64,000 nucleotides of DNA from Blastocladiella emersonii ATCC 22665 (Eukaryota > Blastocladiomycota > Blastocladiomycetes > Blastocladiales > Blastocladiaceae), in assembly GCA_025594325.1 (NCBI GenBank), contig JANHCV010000008.1, forward strand, positions 310,001 through 374,000, read 5' to 3'. Shown here in pieces: positions 19,330 to 29,215 of this stretch; position 1 is the stretch's first letter; each line of letters starts with the position of its first letter. The notes under the pieces were generated by a model that had not been told where the DNA came from, did not search any database, and saw only the letters and a list, made by a program, of their open reading frames with translations. A program made the translations under genes and the position numbers.

Positions 19330-19358
19330 GCCGCGTGTCTCGCAACACGTGATGTTTC
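19330..19358 (+). promoter_or_regulatory. Conserved CACGTG-containing upstream element of 7TM paralogue D
   Basis: GCCGCGTGTCTC, four bases, then CACGTGATG, matching 15,541-15,569. It is followed immediately by an inverted GACGCGTTGCGCCAC motif (19,363-19,377). It lies 157 bp before the ATG. Confidence 0.35.
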
Positions 19359-19514
19359 ACGCGTGGCGCAACGCGTCCACCTGAAAATGCGCCACGCGGC
19401 TTGATCACACCCTGTCTCCCACGGCGCCGCGCATCGCGCTGCAACAGTTGACCACCCGAAATATGCATCGAGTGAACTCACTGACATGGAACCATACGAT
19501 CATATGCCACTACC

Positions 19515-20759
19515 ATGCAACTATATGACTTGCTGCAAATTGCTCCCTACGGCGACTGGGCCGCGACCGCACATGCACTGGATCGGGAGTCTTCGGAGCT
19601 GCTACGGCAGTTCCATCTCGTCGGGTTCGCCGCGTGCATGCTCGCCCTCCCGTTTGTGAGCTTCACGGCGTTTCATCAATTCTACGTGCAGCGCCGCGGA
19701 ATCCTCGCGCCGCGAAGCGCGGGATCGGTGCCGTTCAAGCCGATGCCGACCGAGTGCTTCACAGCGGGATGTCTCGCTTCTATGCCGCTGTTCATCGCTT
19801 GGCACCTGTTGCTGTACCTTGATGTCGGCCCGATACTCCTGCGTCATTGCCTTCAGAATCTGCGTTATGTGGCCGTCGGATCCGGCGGGGTGCTGTACGT
19901 CGTCGGGATCCTCCTGAGCATCCCGTCCGGCGCAGCGACCATCGCCAGCGGGCTCGCGCAGGACAAGCTGCCACGATGGAAGCGGCTCATCCTTGCCGTC
20001 CCGGTTCCGAGCCCCGATTTCATCAGCCTCGGCACGGTCGTCTTTCTCTCAATTCACATTCTCGCGTCTTGCGCAATCATGATCGGCCTCGGTCTCGCAT
20101 CAACCTGGGCCGAGGCCCGCATCTGGCGAGCCGCGCTGTGGACCGGGTGGATCATTGTCACCCTGCTTCTCGCTCTCCCGCTGGGACTCTTTGGCGTGCA
20201 GCTGCTCGTGATCATCGACGCGAACGAGCGGCACCGTATCGCGACCGTTGTACCGACAAGGCCGGAGAGCTTCATGGTGATCAAGGAAGAGAGCGCACCC
20301 ACACAGATCGGGAATGAAACGGCAAATATCAAACGGTCGGCCTACACGCTGGGCGCACAAAACGCGGTTGCGATTGCGAGCTCGAGCTCGCAGATTGTTC
20401 GACCCTCAACTGACCAGCTGGGCGTTGGGTCCAGGCAGAGCAACAACACGGACATCAACACGGCCTCGCGCCGGGTTCGCTCCATTGGGCTCCAGCACTT
20501 GCGCTTCGTGATCGCGGCCGTCGTTAATTTCTCGTTTGTTCATGCCTTCGTGGACACGATCACCATGGCATCGCTCGAAAACATGCACGCCGGCGCATTG
20601 CAAGCGGATGTGGTCGCCCGCGACTGGATGTTTATTATCTGCGCCGTGAACCATATTGTGGTGGGCCCGGTCGCGCTGTTGGGCTTCTTTGCCATGTTCA
20701 CGCGCGTCATCATGATCTCGACGCGGTCCCGAGTCATGTCTAGTTTGTCGCTGACGTGA
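19515..20759 (+). CDS. Seven-TM receptor-like membrane protein, paralogue D
   Basis: 414 residues, single exon, ATG at 19,515 (MQLYDLLQIAPYGDWAATAH). It is collinear with paralogue A over its full length. Seven hydrophobic segments lie at about 35-58, 88-112, 115-138, 168-192, 207-230, 325-348 and 370-395. Conserved loops are KPMPTECF, ASTWAEARIWRAALWTGW and DANERHRIATVVPTRPESF. The third loop is variable and Ser/Gln-rich. No stop or frameshift is seen, so it looks functional. Its preservation beside two dead copies suggests it is under selection. Function is unknown; a surface sensor is one possibility given the topology. Confidence 0.7.
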   Translation: MQLYDLLQIAPYGDWAATAHALDRESSELLRQFHLVGFAACMLALPFVSFTAFHQFYVQRRGILAPRSAGSVPFKPMPTECFTAGCLASMPLFIAWHLLLYLDVGPILLRHCLQNLRYVAVGSGGVLYVVGILLSIPSGAATIASGLAQDKLPRWKRLILAVPVPSPDFISLGTVVFLSIHILASCAIMIGLGLASTWAEARIWRAALWTGWIIVTLLLALPLGLFGVQLLVIIDANERHRIATVVPTRPESFMVIKEESAPTQIGNETANIKRSAYTLGAQNAVAIASSSSQIVRPSTDQLGVGSRQSNNTDINTASRRVRSIGLQHLRFVIAAVVNFSFVHAFVDTITMASLENMHAGALQADVVARDWMFIICAVNHIVVGPVALLGFFAMFTRVIMISTRSRVMSSLSLT

Positions 20760-21122
20760 ATATAGTGCGTTAAACATTACAGGCTTGCGTGCGGATTCTT
20801 AACAGTTAGCTCGATGCAAGGGCGTGTTCGCCGTTGCGGGGGACTACCGCTTCTCACTGCACTCGAGCGCGAAGGATGGTCAGCGAATGAGTTTGACCTA
20901 CGCGAAACGAAAATGACCTTCTTGGGCTCGGAAAACGTTTGCGTGTGACCGAACAGCGAACAGGCAACGTTTGCAGCCGCGTCGAAGTGCACTGAAGCGG
21001 GCGCTTTGGCGAGCGCGCCATCCATCTCCGCGTGACTCACGCGACCGTCAGTCTCAGAGTTTAGCGCACGGATCGACTTGCTCTCGCCCCTTCGCTCCTT
21101 CTCACCCCACTCGCATGAAAAC

Positions 21123-22284
21123 ATGGAACAACTTGATGCAAAGAATGTACAACCGCCGTCTTTCAAGGATATGCTTGTCGCCGGGTGCCACTGCGCCGGA
21201 AAGTGTTCCCCGCTCGCTCGCCACTTCCAGCAGCTCGCTGTCTCAGGCGACCAATCGGACATAACCATCTCGGTGCACGGCATCAAATATGCGCTGCATC
21301 GTGCCGTGCTCGTTCGGAGCCCGTACTTTGCTGCGCTCCTCAACGACGCGTAGCACGTACCAGTCGACGGCGCGGCGCTCCAGCTCGACTTTTTGCTTGC
21401 AGATGCGGAACCGGAAGTTCACGACCACAACGATCGAGACGAAACTTGTGACAACGCTCGCAGTGTCGTGGCTTCCGACGAAGGCGACGATGAGTGTGTT
21501 CGACACTCAGCTTACCCAGGCGTTCGCGTCCCCTTTTGCAACTCAAAACCCGGCGTTCCTTGCCAGCGTTCGCGCAGCTGCGTTTGACGTGTTTGCGTTA
21601 CGGTCGGCCGTGCTTGCGGCTGACGAGGACGACGAGTGTTTGATGGAATCCGGTTATCCTCGGCCGCTCGAAACGCCCGAAGTTGTGGTTGATTGCGGCG
21701 CATTTGCTGTGTCCAAGGCTTTGGGCCAGATCGCTGGCGAGTGCAACAGTAGCAACACAGTGGATGCGCCGGCCTCTGGCCGACGCTACCGCCTGCGGGT
21801 TCCGTTCAAACTTTCCTTTGCCATTGGGACGAACCCAGACTATGCATTCCCTTCCATCTTCTTTGGCGGACGGGCGTGGTCGGTCAGGGTCACTGCTGCT
21901 GGCGAAATCCACTTGCACGTTTCTTTCGTTTCAACAAGCCGATTCGCTGAAATGCTGACTAATTGATCCGGGCAACGTAGCGGCTCCGTGAGCACCGAAT
22001 CACCGCCTGACCCAGTAAATGCCGCCGTGGCACCGTATGAAGATCCCCGCATTACTGTGCTGTAACGTGTGTGCTTCATCGCGTACCCGCTTACTAGCGT
22101 CGCGCAAATTCTGTACCCGGCTGAGATCGGCGCCTCTAACATGGCTGAGGCGGACGAATTTACCTGGGACGAGCCATCCGCACTCGCCAATGACGCACAC
22201 TGGACCCACAGGATTCATCGCAACCTGCCGCTCGAGGAAGGGAAAGTGGTGTTGCGCGGAATGGTCCTGCCCGAGCTGCTGTGA
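21123..22284 (+). pseudogene. BTB-domain protein, copy 1 (nonsense mutations and internal deletion)
   Basis: It starts MEQLDAKNVQPPSFKDML and contains a BTB core (SDITISVHGIKYALHRAVLV, RSPYFAALLND). At 21,351 a TAG stands where copy 2 has TGG (Trp). The central BACK-like part is then missing, and homology resumes near 21,500 with FAT/ASVRAAAFDVFALRSAVL and the C-terminal domain (RLRVPFKLSFAIG, FFGGRAWSVRVTA). Further in-frame stops occur at 21,964 and about 22,060. The tail ends VVLRGMVLPELL at 22,284, as in copy 2. Several independent lesions make this a clear pseudogene. Confidence 0.75.
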
Positions 22285-23576
22285 TGCATCGTGTGACGAT
22301 ACATATCATTGGGTTTGACGCGCTGTGACTCCATTTCTATCTCTTTGTGTGCACGAGTTGATCTGCAGCACCCTTGAGCGAGACCGCCAAGACGCGTGCT
22401 CTGAGGGGCTCAAGCGTTGAACAGCAATCCGTAATATGACAGGCATCGAAAATCTGGACAGATCGGACTCACATTGCGTGCACGCTGATCGGAGCGTCCA
22501 AAGTCACCGAACAGACGCGCTGGTCACTTGCGCGTGATCAGCGTACCTGGTCTGTCGGGCGGTCGCCGCGCCGCCTTCGTCCTCCCTCCCTCTCCACCCC
22601 GTTGAAAACCTTGACTCGACTCAAGACTCTATGCATCGTATCATGTAAACCCGCCGCAATGCGGGTCCAAGTCGCATCATGCCGAATTCCGCTGCCGCCT
22701 GGGCCTCGACCGCCGTCGCGAGCAGCGGGCTGCATGCCGTTCTTTTTCGACACGTACCGCACGTCAGTTCGCGGATTCGGCGACGATCTGAAGCGCCTGT
22801 GCTGGAAGGCGGATCTTGTCATCCCTGACCCGCCCGTTGCCGCTCTCGGGTTCGTCGAGCTTGCTGATACGAGCGGGAGCCTACACGGTTGCTTCAATAT
22901 TTGCCGGGTCGATGCAGTAGGTTCCCTTGAACCTCCCGGTCATCCAATACTGGGAACAGCTTCCGGCCCTCAAGCTCGTCGCTAACACGTGCGGCGCCCG
23001 CGCTGTTTGTGCTCGCGTTAGGAGTCGGGGCACTCGAATTCATCCAGCTCGTCCTTGCCGTCATGTCCGTCTCGTCGCAGGGCCATTGGAAGTATCTCAA
23101 AAACGCGCGGACGGCGCCGTGCAGCCCGTGACGTCGCCCACGGCCACGAACGACGAGCTCCCAAACCTCGACACAGCGCCCTCGCAGCCTGTCGCTCTGC
23201 TGCGCCTCAGATACAGTTCCCTCGCTCTCTGATCACCACGGGCCGCGCAGGCGCGCCGATATCCCTGACCCGTAACGCGCTCTGCCTGCTCGCGCCGATT
23301 TGTAGCTTCGCCTTCCACTGCACTTTTCTCGCGCTCGCGATATTGGCGCGCTTGCCGTCAAGGTTGCCCCGGCTCAGATTGCCCTGCGCGTCGGCGAGCT
23401 TGTGCGGACGGAGCGCGTTCCCGCGCAGCAGCGGGAGGGAGCCCGGCCCTGCGTGCAGTTGGCAGGGAAGGAAGTGGGGCGGCTGGCGCCAGGTCAGCCG
23501 ACGCGCCAACGTCGCGCCAACGTCGCGCCGCACAAACGCCCGCTCTCTCTCTCCTACGTCCCACTCACATGCAAAC
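22285..23576. other. Degenerate region between BTB copies
   Basis: No intact gene. Short coding-looking pieces exist in different frames, for example FFFDTYRTSVRGFGDDLKR near 22,740-22,800 and a hydrophobic ALFVLALGVGALEFIQL near 23,000-23,050. Their frames do not join and I recognise no family. They could be remnants of another accessory gene. Confidence 0.35.
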
Positions 23577-25470
23577 ATGGAACAACTTGATGCAACGGAT
23601 GAAAAAAAACACCGTCCTTTAAGGACACGCTTGCCGCCGAGTGCGAATGTGTCGCAAAGTGCCCGCCGCTCGTCCGCCACTTTCAGACGCTTGCCGTCTC
23701 CGGCGACCAATCGGACATAACCATCTTGCTACATGGCCACACCTATGAGCTGCATCGCTCCGTGCTCGTGCAGAGCCCCTTCTTCGCCGCTTTGCTGAAC
23801 GGCGCGTGGCGTGAGCCGATCGACGACGGCGCGTTCGTGCTTGACTTTACGGTGCCGAGCGAGGAAGCCGACGATCGCGGCAAAGTGGCCGAATCTACGA
23901 ATCTTAGCGAAACAGAAACCGATGCCCTCAACGCCGTCGCGAGCTCGGACTCGAGCTCGGTCGGCGCTGACCAAACGGCGAGTGTAGACGTGGACACGAC
24001 CACGCCTGGGAATGATTTCAATGACGTCGAGGATGCGAACCCGGGCTTGAGCGCGGGCGAGCGCAAGAGAAACGCTTGCTGCTACACCCGAACTGCTCGC
24101 TCGCTGCGCGCTTGGGAGTCGGCACTCGTTTCGCTTTACGGCGGCTGTACCAAGCTCTTGGGGTCGCGCATCACTCCCGCCAATTTGCCCGACACGATCC
24201 ACGCGGCCGCCTACTTCGGTTCGTGAAATCTGCCCCGTTCCACGGTCTGTTCCGTTCCGCTCGCCCAACTTTCATTCTTTGTTAGACGTAAAATACCTTG
24301 CTGCCGTGGGCCATGATTATTACGCCGCCCGACTGGCGGCCAGCGTCGCGATTGTGGACCCCGAAAACGACTCGTTTCCGGTGCTTACTGCTTGTCTCAT
24401 GACAGCTTGCCTCAAGAGAAATTTCCCCGAGCCGATTTCCTCGCTTCTCTCGGTCACAATCGCTCACCTCCAGTTTCTCGGACCGCACCCGATCGCCAAA
24501 GCGATACTCAAGCGTTGCCCGCGAAATCTTGTGCGCCGCGTTACCGTCGCCCCACAGTTTTGGGCGCCTTCCGAAATCTCGCGCTTTGAATTCCTTGCCG
24601 AACTTGGTGTAGCGCCCGCGGACATTCTCCGCTCGGTTTACTTCAACACAATGTCCGAATCGGAACTCGCCAAAGTCTTTGCTTCCGATCTCGCAGTTCG
24701 CGACCCACTCTTTCTGGCTGGTGTCAGACTGGCTGCTTACCAGGCCATATCCCTCCGCTCGGCTGTGCTTTCGGCCAACGTTGGCGAGGAGCAACTCAAA
24801 GCGGTTGGGTATCCCGAGCCTCCTATTGGACCCGAGCCTGTGGATACTTTTGGCGTCTCCGATACGAGCGCAGATCGCTCGGAACCTTTGATCGAGCACG
24901 CGGACGGTTCAACCAAGGCAACTATTGATGCTTTGACTGCTGTCCGTCGCCACGGCTTGCGCGTCCCATTTGAGTTTCTCGTGGAGGGTGATGCGTATCC
25001 CAAAACTGCAAAAGATCTTGTGTACTTTGGCGGGCGAGCCTGGTTGGTCCGCCTGAACTTCGTTCTTGAGGACGGGGAAAAGGTGCGAAGGGTTTCCTTG
25101 TACGTTCACAACCCTGCCCCGCGAATCACTTCTAGTTTTGACCGTGACATGGACCTCTAGCTGCTCGGTGGATCACGGATCGTGGAATAGCTCCTCGAAT
25201 TCGATTTCTCCGTACCTCGATCCTCGGTCCAAAGTCCTTCAGCATGTCTACTGGGTTAATTGTTTGCAATCAGCAGTCCCCGCGCAACTCTCTCACTGCT
25301 CTCCCACACCAAATACCTTAGGCTTGGCCAAAATGGTTTCTTCGGATACGTGGCACAAGGGACACGCATGTGGGAACGGTTACTGTTGGTCTTATTACTA
25401 TCGCGACACATTGGCAACGCGTGGCGGCACACATGTACTGCGCGGGATGGTGTGCCTCGAGTTGCTGTGA
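23577..25470 (+). pseudogene. BTB/BACK-domain protein, copy 2, broken by one frameshift in an A8 tract
   Basis: Exons 23,577-24,218, 24,286-25,099 and 25,161-25,470; introns of 67 nt (GTTCGT...GTTAG) and 61 nt (GTACGT...CTCTAG). The ATG at 23,577 gives MEQLDATDEKK, but the BTB frame (PSFKDTLAAEC, SDITILLHGHTYELHRSVLV) is offset after A8 at 23,602-23,609. One extra A would join them, and no ATG lies between the stop and the BTB in that frame. After the BTB come a Ser/Asp linker, a BACK-like helical region (DVKYLAAVGHDYYAARLA), and a C-terminal beta-rich domain (VPFEFLVEG, YFGGRAWLVRLNF) that may be MATH-like. BTB-BACK proteins are typically Cul3 adaptors. Apart from the slip it is intact, so a sequencing or assembly error is possible. 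Confidence 0.65.
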
Positions 25471-25575
25471 TCGTTTTGTTTAAACAAGTTCATTTTCTTT
25501 CAATGAGACCTGGTGCTCGCTAAGGAACCGAGTTTTTTGGTTGTATACACATCAGGATAACTTCTCATTTCCCGC

Positions 25576-27336
25576 TCACTTGCGCACCGCGAACACGAGC
25601 GGCACCTCGGCCGCCTTGGCCGTGACCGTGAACACGATCTGCGGCACGAACTCGGGGTCCGCCAGCCGCCACGAGTAGCGCGACACGAGCCGCGCCGTGA
25701 ACAGCTTGACCTCCATGATCGCGAACGCGCGCCCGATGCATGCGCGCGCGCCGCCGAGGAACGGCATGAAGCCGTACGGCGGGATCAGACGCGACTTGCC
25801 CGCTGGAATGGACTCGGTCGGCATCGTTGCGTGGTGCACCTCGTTCGACCACCGCTCGGGGCGGAACGTGGCCGCGTCGGCGCCCCACAGCTGCGGGTTG
25901 GTGTGGATCGCTTGCTACTCGCGTGTCAGGCAGAGTGTTAGCTTCTCGATCTTGAGAGTGAATCACGGGTGAAGGAAACGCACGATAGGGTAGTAGATGA
26001 CGAGGCCCTTGGGCAGGTGCAGCGTCCCACCAGACGTGAGCGGGACCGCGAGATCCTCGGTCGCCACCCGCGACGTCGCGTACGCGGGCGAGTGCAGGCG
26101 CAGCGCCTCGTTGACGACGTCGGCGAGGTACGTGCTGTCGGCGCCGTGCGCGTCAACCTCGGCCGCGAGCTTATCCTGGACCTCGGGGTGCTTGGCGAGG
26201 TAGTACCCGATCATGCCAAACAAGTTGGCCGACGTCTCGTGGCCCGCCGCGAGGAACGTGAGCAGCTCGTCGCGCAGCTCGCGCATCGTCAGCTTGCTGT
26301 CGCCGCCCTGCGCCGCGGCCATGAGCGTCGCGACGAGCGACGGCATGCCGCCGTTCACGGCACGGCCCGCCGCCAGGTCGGCCTGCGTCTCGAGCAGGAT
26401 CCCGTCGACGCTCGACCCCACGAGCTTGCGCGCGGCGTGCATCTCGCGGTTGCGGCGGATCGGCAGTCGCATGAGCGACGGGAACGCGTCGCACAGCACG
26501 TTCCACGCGGTGATCCCGGACACGCGCATCACGACCTCGTACGCCGACGTCAGCGGCGACGGCTTGCCCGGGCGCAGCGCGTCAAAGTCGGTCGCGAGCG
26601 CCGCGCGCCCGATCACGTTGAGGGTCACCGACGTGGCCAGGTCCTGGAAGTCGACGACCGCGCCAGCGGCCGCCGACTGGTCGAGCAGCGACTCGAGCTC
26701 GTCGAACGCGGCCTCCATGACGGGCACAAGCTGCTTCATGGTCTTGAGGTTGAACACGGGGTTGATGAGCTTGCGGTGCGCCTTGTGCGCGTCGCCCTCG
26801 AGCACCAGCATGCCCTGGTCGCCCGTGATGAACGTGAACTGGCGCGCGGCCTCGGGCGGCTTAACGGTCGAATATGCGCGCGTCGTGCACAGGTAGTAGA
26901 GCGCGCGCGGGTCAGCGACCACAATGGCGGGCGCGCCGCCCAGATCGCGGTGCATGTGCACCGGCCCGAGCTTGGCCAGCTGGCGCTCGTTGTATACGAC
27001 GAAGTTGGGCGTCGCCAGAACCGCCGGAATGTCGCCCGTCAGGTACCGCTCGACGAACCCGGCGCCCTCGAAGCCAGGAACTGGGCGGCGCGCGCCGTCG
27101 CGCGACGTGATGTACAGCCCGCGACGCGCGGCCGACTTGGCGCGGACCACGCGGACCAGGAACGACGTGAGCGCGTGGGACACGGGGAGCCCGATGAGCG
27201 CCGCCGCGGCAGCGAGCGCGAGGACCGGGCGCGGCGTCGACACGAGGCGGTCGGTCAGGTCGTGTGCGAGCGGCATCGCCATGGCCAGGACGTCTTGGAC
27301 GGCGTCGTGAAGGTAGGTGGTCGAGATGACGGGCAT
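25576..27336 (-). CDS. Cytochrome P450 monooxygenase, 2 exons
   Basis: Exons 27,336-25,984 and 25,914-25,576 (intron 69 nt, GTGCGT...GAGTAG, branch GCTAAC) give 563 residues. An N-terminal hydrophobic anchor (VLALAAAAALIGLPVSHALT) indicates ER membrane attachment. The I-helix motif FLAAGHETSANL (about 357-368), the ExxR motif in NEALRLHS (about 407) and the heme-binding loop PFLGGARACIGRAF (Cys near residue 506) are all intact. Splicing restores YYPIQAIHTNPQLWG and the PERW motif. These make it a class II microsomal P450, broadly CYP4/CYP52-like in its motifs. The substrate cannot be inferred. It is the one clearly intact metabolic gene inside the pseudogene-rich zone. Confidence 0.92.
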
Positions 27337-27394
27337 GATGTAGAGCTTCGTTGGGTGAGAAACGAGAGATGTGAGTACCGAGGGCCGGCTGGCG

Positions 27395-27401
27395 CTATAT
27401 A
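27395..27401 (-). promoter_or_regulatory. Possible TATA box of the P450 gene
   Basis: Minus-strand AGTATATAG about 60 bp upstream of the P450 ATG, the only AT-rich block in a GC-rich promoter. Confidence 0.4.
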
Positions 27402-27819
27402 CTTGTTGCTCCATTCCGCGGCTCGGCGAGCGGGGCAAATCGCCTGGTCGAGTTACTCCGCAGGCTTGGCGGCGAACGGTGTGAATCACCGGTCCCTCGA
27501 TTGCGGCGGCGCGACGCGTCCTTCAGCGGGCGGAGGACAGGCGCAGCCGCGGAAAATCTCCAGCCCGCGGCCGCGGCAAAGCAAGCCGTCAACGTTTCGG
27601 AAAATCTTGCGCGCCGACAGCGCGGAAAATCAACGGCGATATGTCGTGTCCGTGAGACTCAGCCTCCGAGCCGGCGCTTGTCGTGAGAAGCCGCTTTTTT
27701 CCATGTGCTGGCCTTGGCGCAGGGTATCGAGACGCGTCGATCAAACACGTGACTGCTGCGAGACATTTGCCAATACCGTGCCCACGCTTCAGTCTCGGTT
27801 CCTCAGCACGTTCATAGTC
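27402..27819. other. Intergenic region, no gene recognised
   Basis: About 420 bp upstream of the P450 gene and downstream of the LRR pseudogene. Only short frames are present and nothing is recognised. Confidence 0.35.
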
Positions 27820-28799
27820 ATCGCAGGGTCGGCCACGTCTCCCATGCGCATCTCGGTATCCCGCAGATAAGATCGTGTATGCAATCGTTACGCGTCGAAA
27901 GTCCACCAATGAAGCTATCCGACACCGTAAGCGACTGCAGCGGCAATGGCAAATGGTGCAACGGCCAGGCTTCCCCGACAATCTTGACGTCCCAAAGTTC
28001 GAGATGGGTGATCGTATCAGGAAGCCACGGGCCCTTTTCCACTTTGTTTGTTCGATACAGGAGACATCCAATGAGCTCAAGCGATGATGCGCTCGGTGGG
28101 AATGCGAGATGAGCAGCGGCAGGGAGAGCCACGCAGCAACAATAAAAGCTGATTTCAGTCAGCACACGGCCATCGACAAAGTCCTTGGAGAGCATTCTTG
28201 CACTCTCCTCCACGATGCGAAAGTAGGTGTACGACATGGCGTGATCATCAGGCTCTTCAGAGCCACGGGTAGTTCCGACAAAAAGTTGTTTACGACGGGG
28301 GCCGCGTCCTGTATATCAGAAAGGTCAGGTTGATGCCAAATGAGAGGAAAATAGCAAAATCGCGAGCACACCTTATCCATGAGAGCTCGATACAAAGTAC
28401 GCATATCAGCGGGCTCGATTTGCGCGGGCAAGCCAGCGTCACGCCAACCATTGAGGAACTCGATTTGGTCGAGTTCAAGAGCTTCCTTGAGAATGCTCGA
28501 CAAGTTCAAAGGAAACTTTCGGCCAGCCGAGTGCCACAGTCGCAGCGCCGTGAGATTTCCTTCGAGGATGGTCTCGCGCAAGTCAAGCTTATCAAGGGCA
28601 CGTTCGGCAATCACACTGATGAGGCGAGGTGCGTCACGGCGCGGCATGACTCGGGCATAAGGTGCAAGAAATGCAGGGCTCTCGCCAGCGGGATGTAGTC
28701 GACGGCATGAACGAGGATCAACTCGAAGACCTTTGGCAAATTGAGCGTAAAGGAGGCCCTCGGGCTGTCTTCAGTCCGTTGCATTAAGTGTTGTTCCAT
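27820..28799 (-). pseudogene. F-box/LRR-like lineage-specific protein, frameshifted
   Basis: The start ATG at 28,799 gives MEQHLMQRTEDSP then LPKVFELILVHAVDYIPLA, an F-box-like helical start. The reading then shifts frame near 28,690 to RLISVIAERALDKLDL and ALRLWHSAGRKFPLNLSSIL. A plausible 64-nt intron (GTGTGC...ATACAG, branch CTGAC) leads to LSELPVALKSL, followed by another frame change and an LRR-like end (LPDTITHLELWDVKIVG, LPLQSLTVSD). At least two frameshifts exist. The pattern 'LP..L..L.L' resembles leucine-rich repeats of lineage-specific fungal families; an LRR relative is intact at 63,224. Confidence 0.5.
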
Positions 28800-28884
28800 T
28801 TGGGTGTTGCGTGAGTCGTGGGTACGAGGGGGGAGCGAGAGAGCGCAGTCATCGCGGGCGGTGGGAACGTGCAGGCCGTCGCGT

Positions 28885-28913
28885 GCCGCGTGTCTCACGC
28901 CACGTGATAGCTC
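28885..28913 (-). promoter_or_regulatory. CACGTG-containing element, third copy
   Basis: GCCGCGTGTCTC, four bases, then ACGTGATAG. It has the same layout as the elements upstream of seven-TM paralogues B and D, and here lies about 86 bp upstream of the LRR pseudogene start. Confidence 0.3.
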
Positions 28914-29215
28914 AACGCGTCGCCCTTGCCTCAAGTCTTGAGTCCGCGGAGACACTATGCACGACGCACCTGCTCGATACGTTTGCTCAATACTTGGGCG
29001 CATATCCAGCCGAGCTGGTCCAAGACTGCGTCTTGCACAGCGTCCCGCGCCGCGTCTCACCACTCTGCCTACGAATAAGCGATTCCTTAGGAGTTCGAGG
29101 TCAGCAGACATCAACTCACGACTGCTGCGGTCCGGATCGATTGTACTCGGCGACCCCGACAAAATCGCGCGCGTCGATCGCGCCGCCGCAGCTAGAGGCA
29201 AGAAACATTGATTAA

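Noticed and set aside
25969-27870. 633-residue plus-strand frame opposite the P450
   Set aside because: The minus strand carries intact I-helix, ExxR and heme motifs with a good intron; the plus frame is Arg/Gly/Ala-rich with no motifs.
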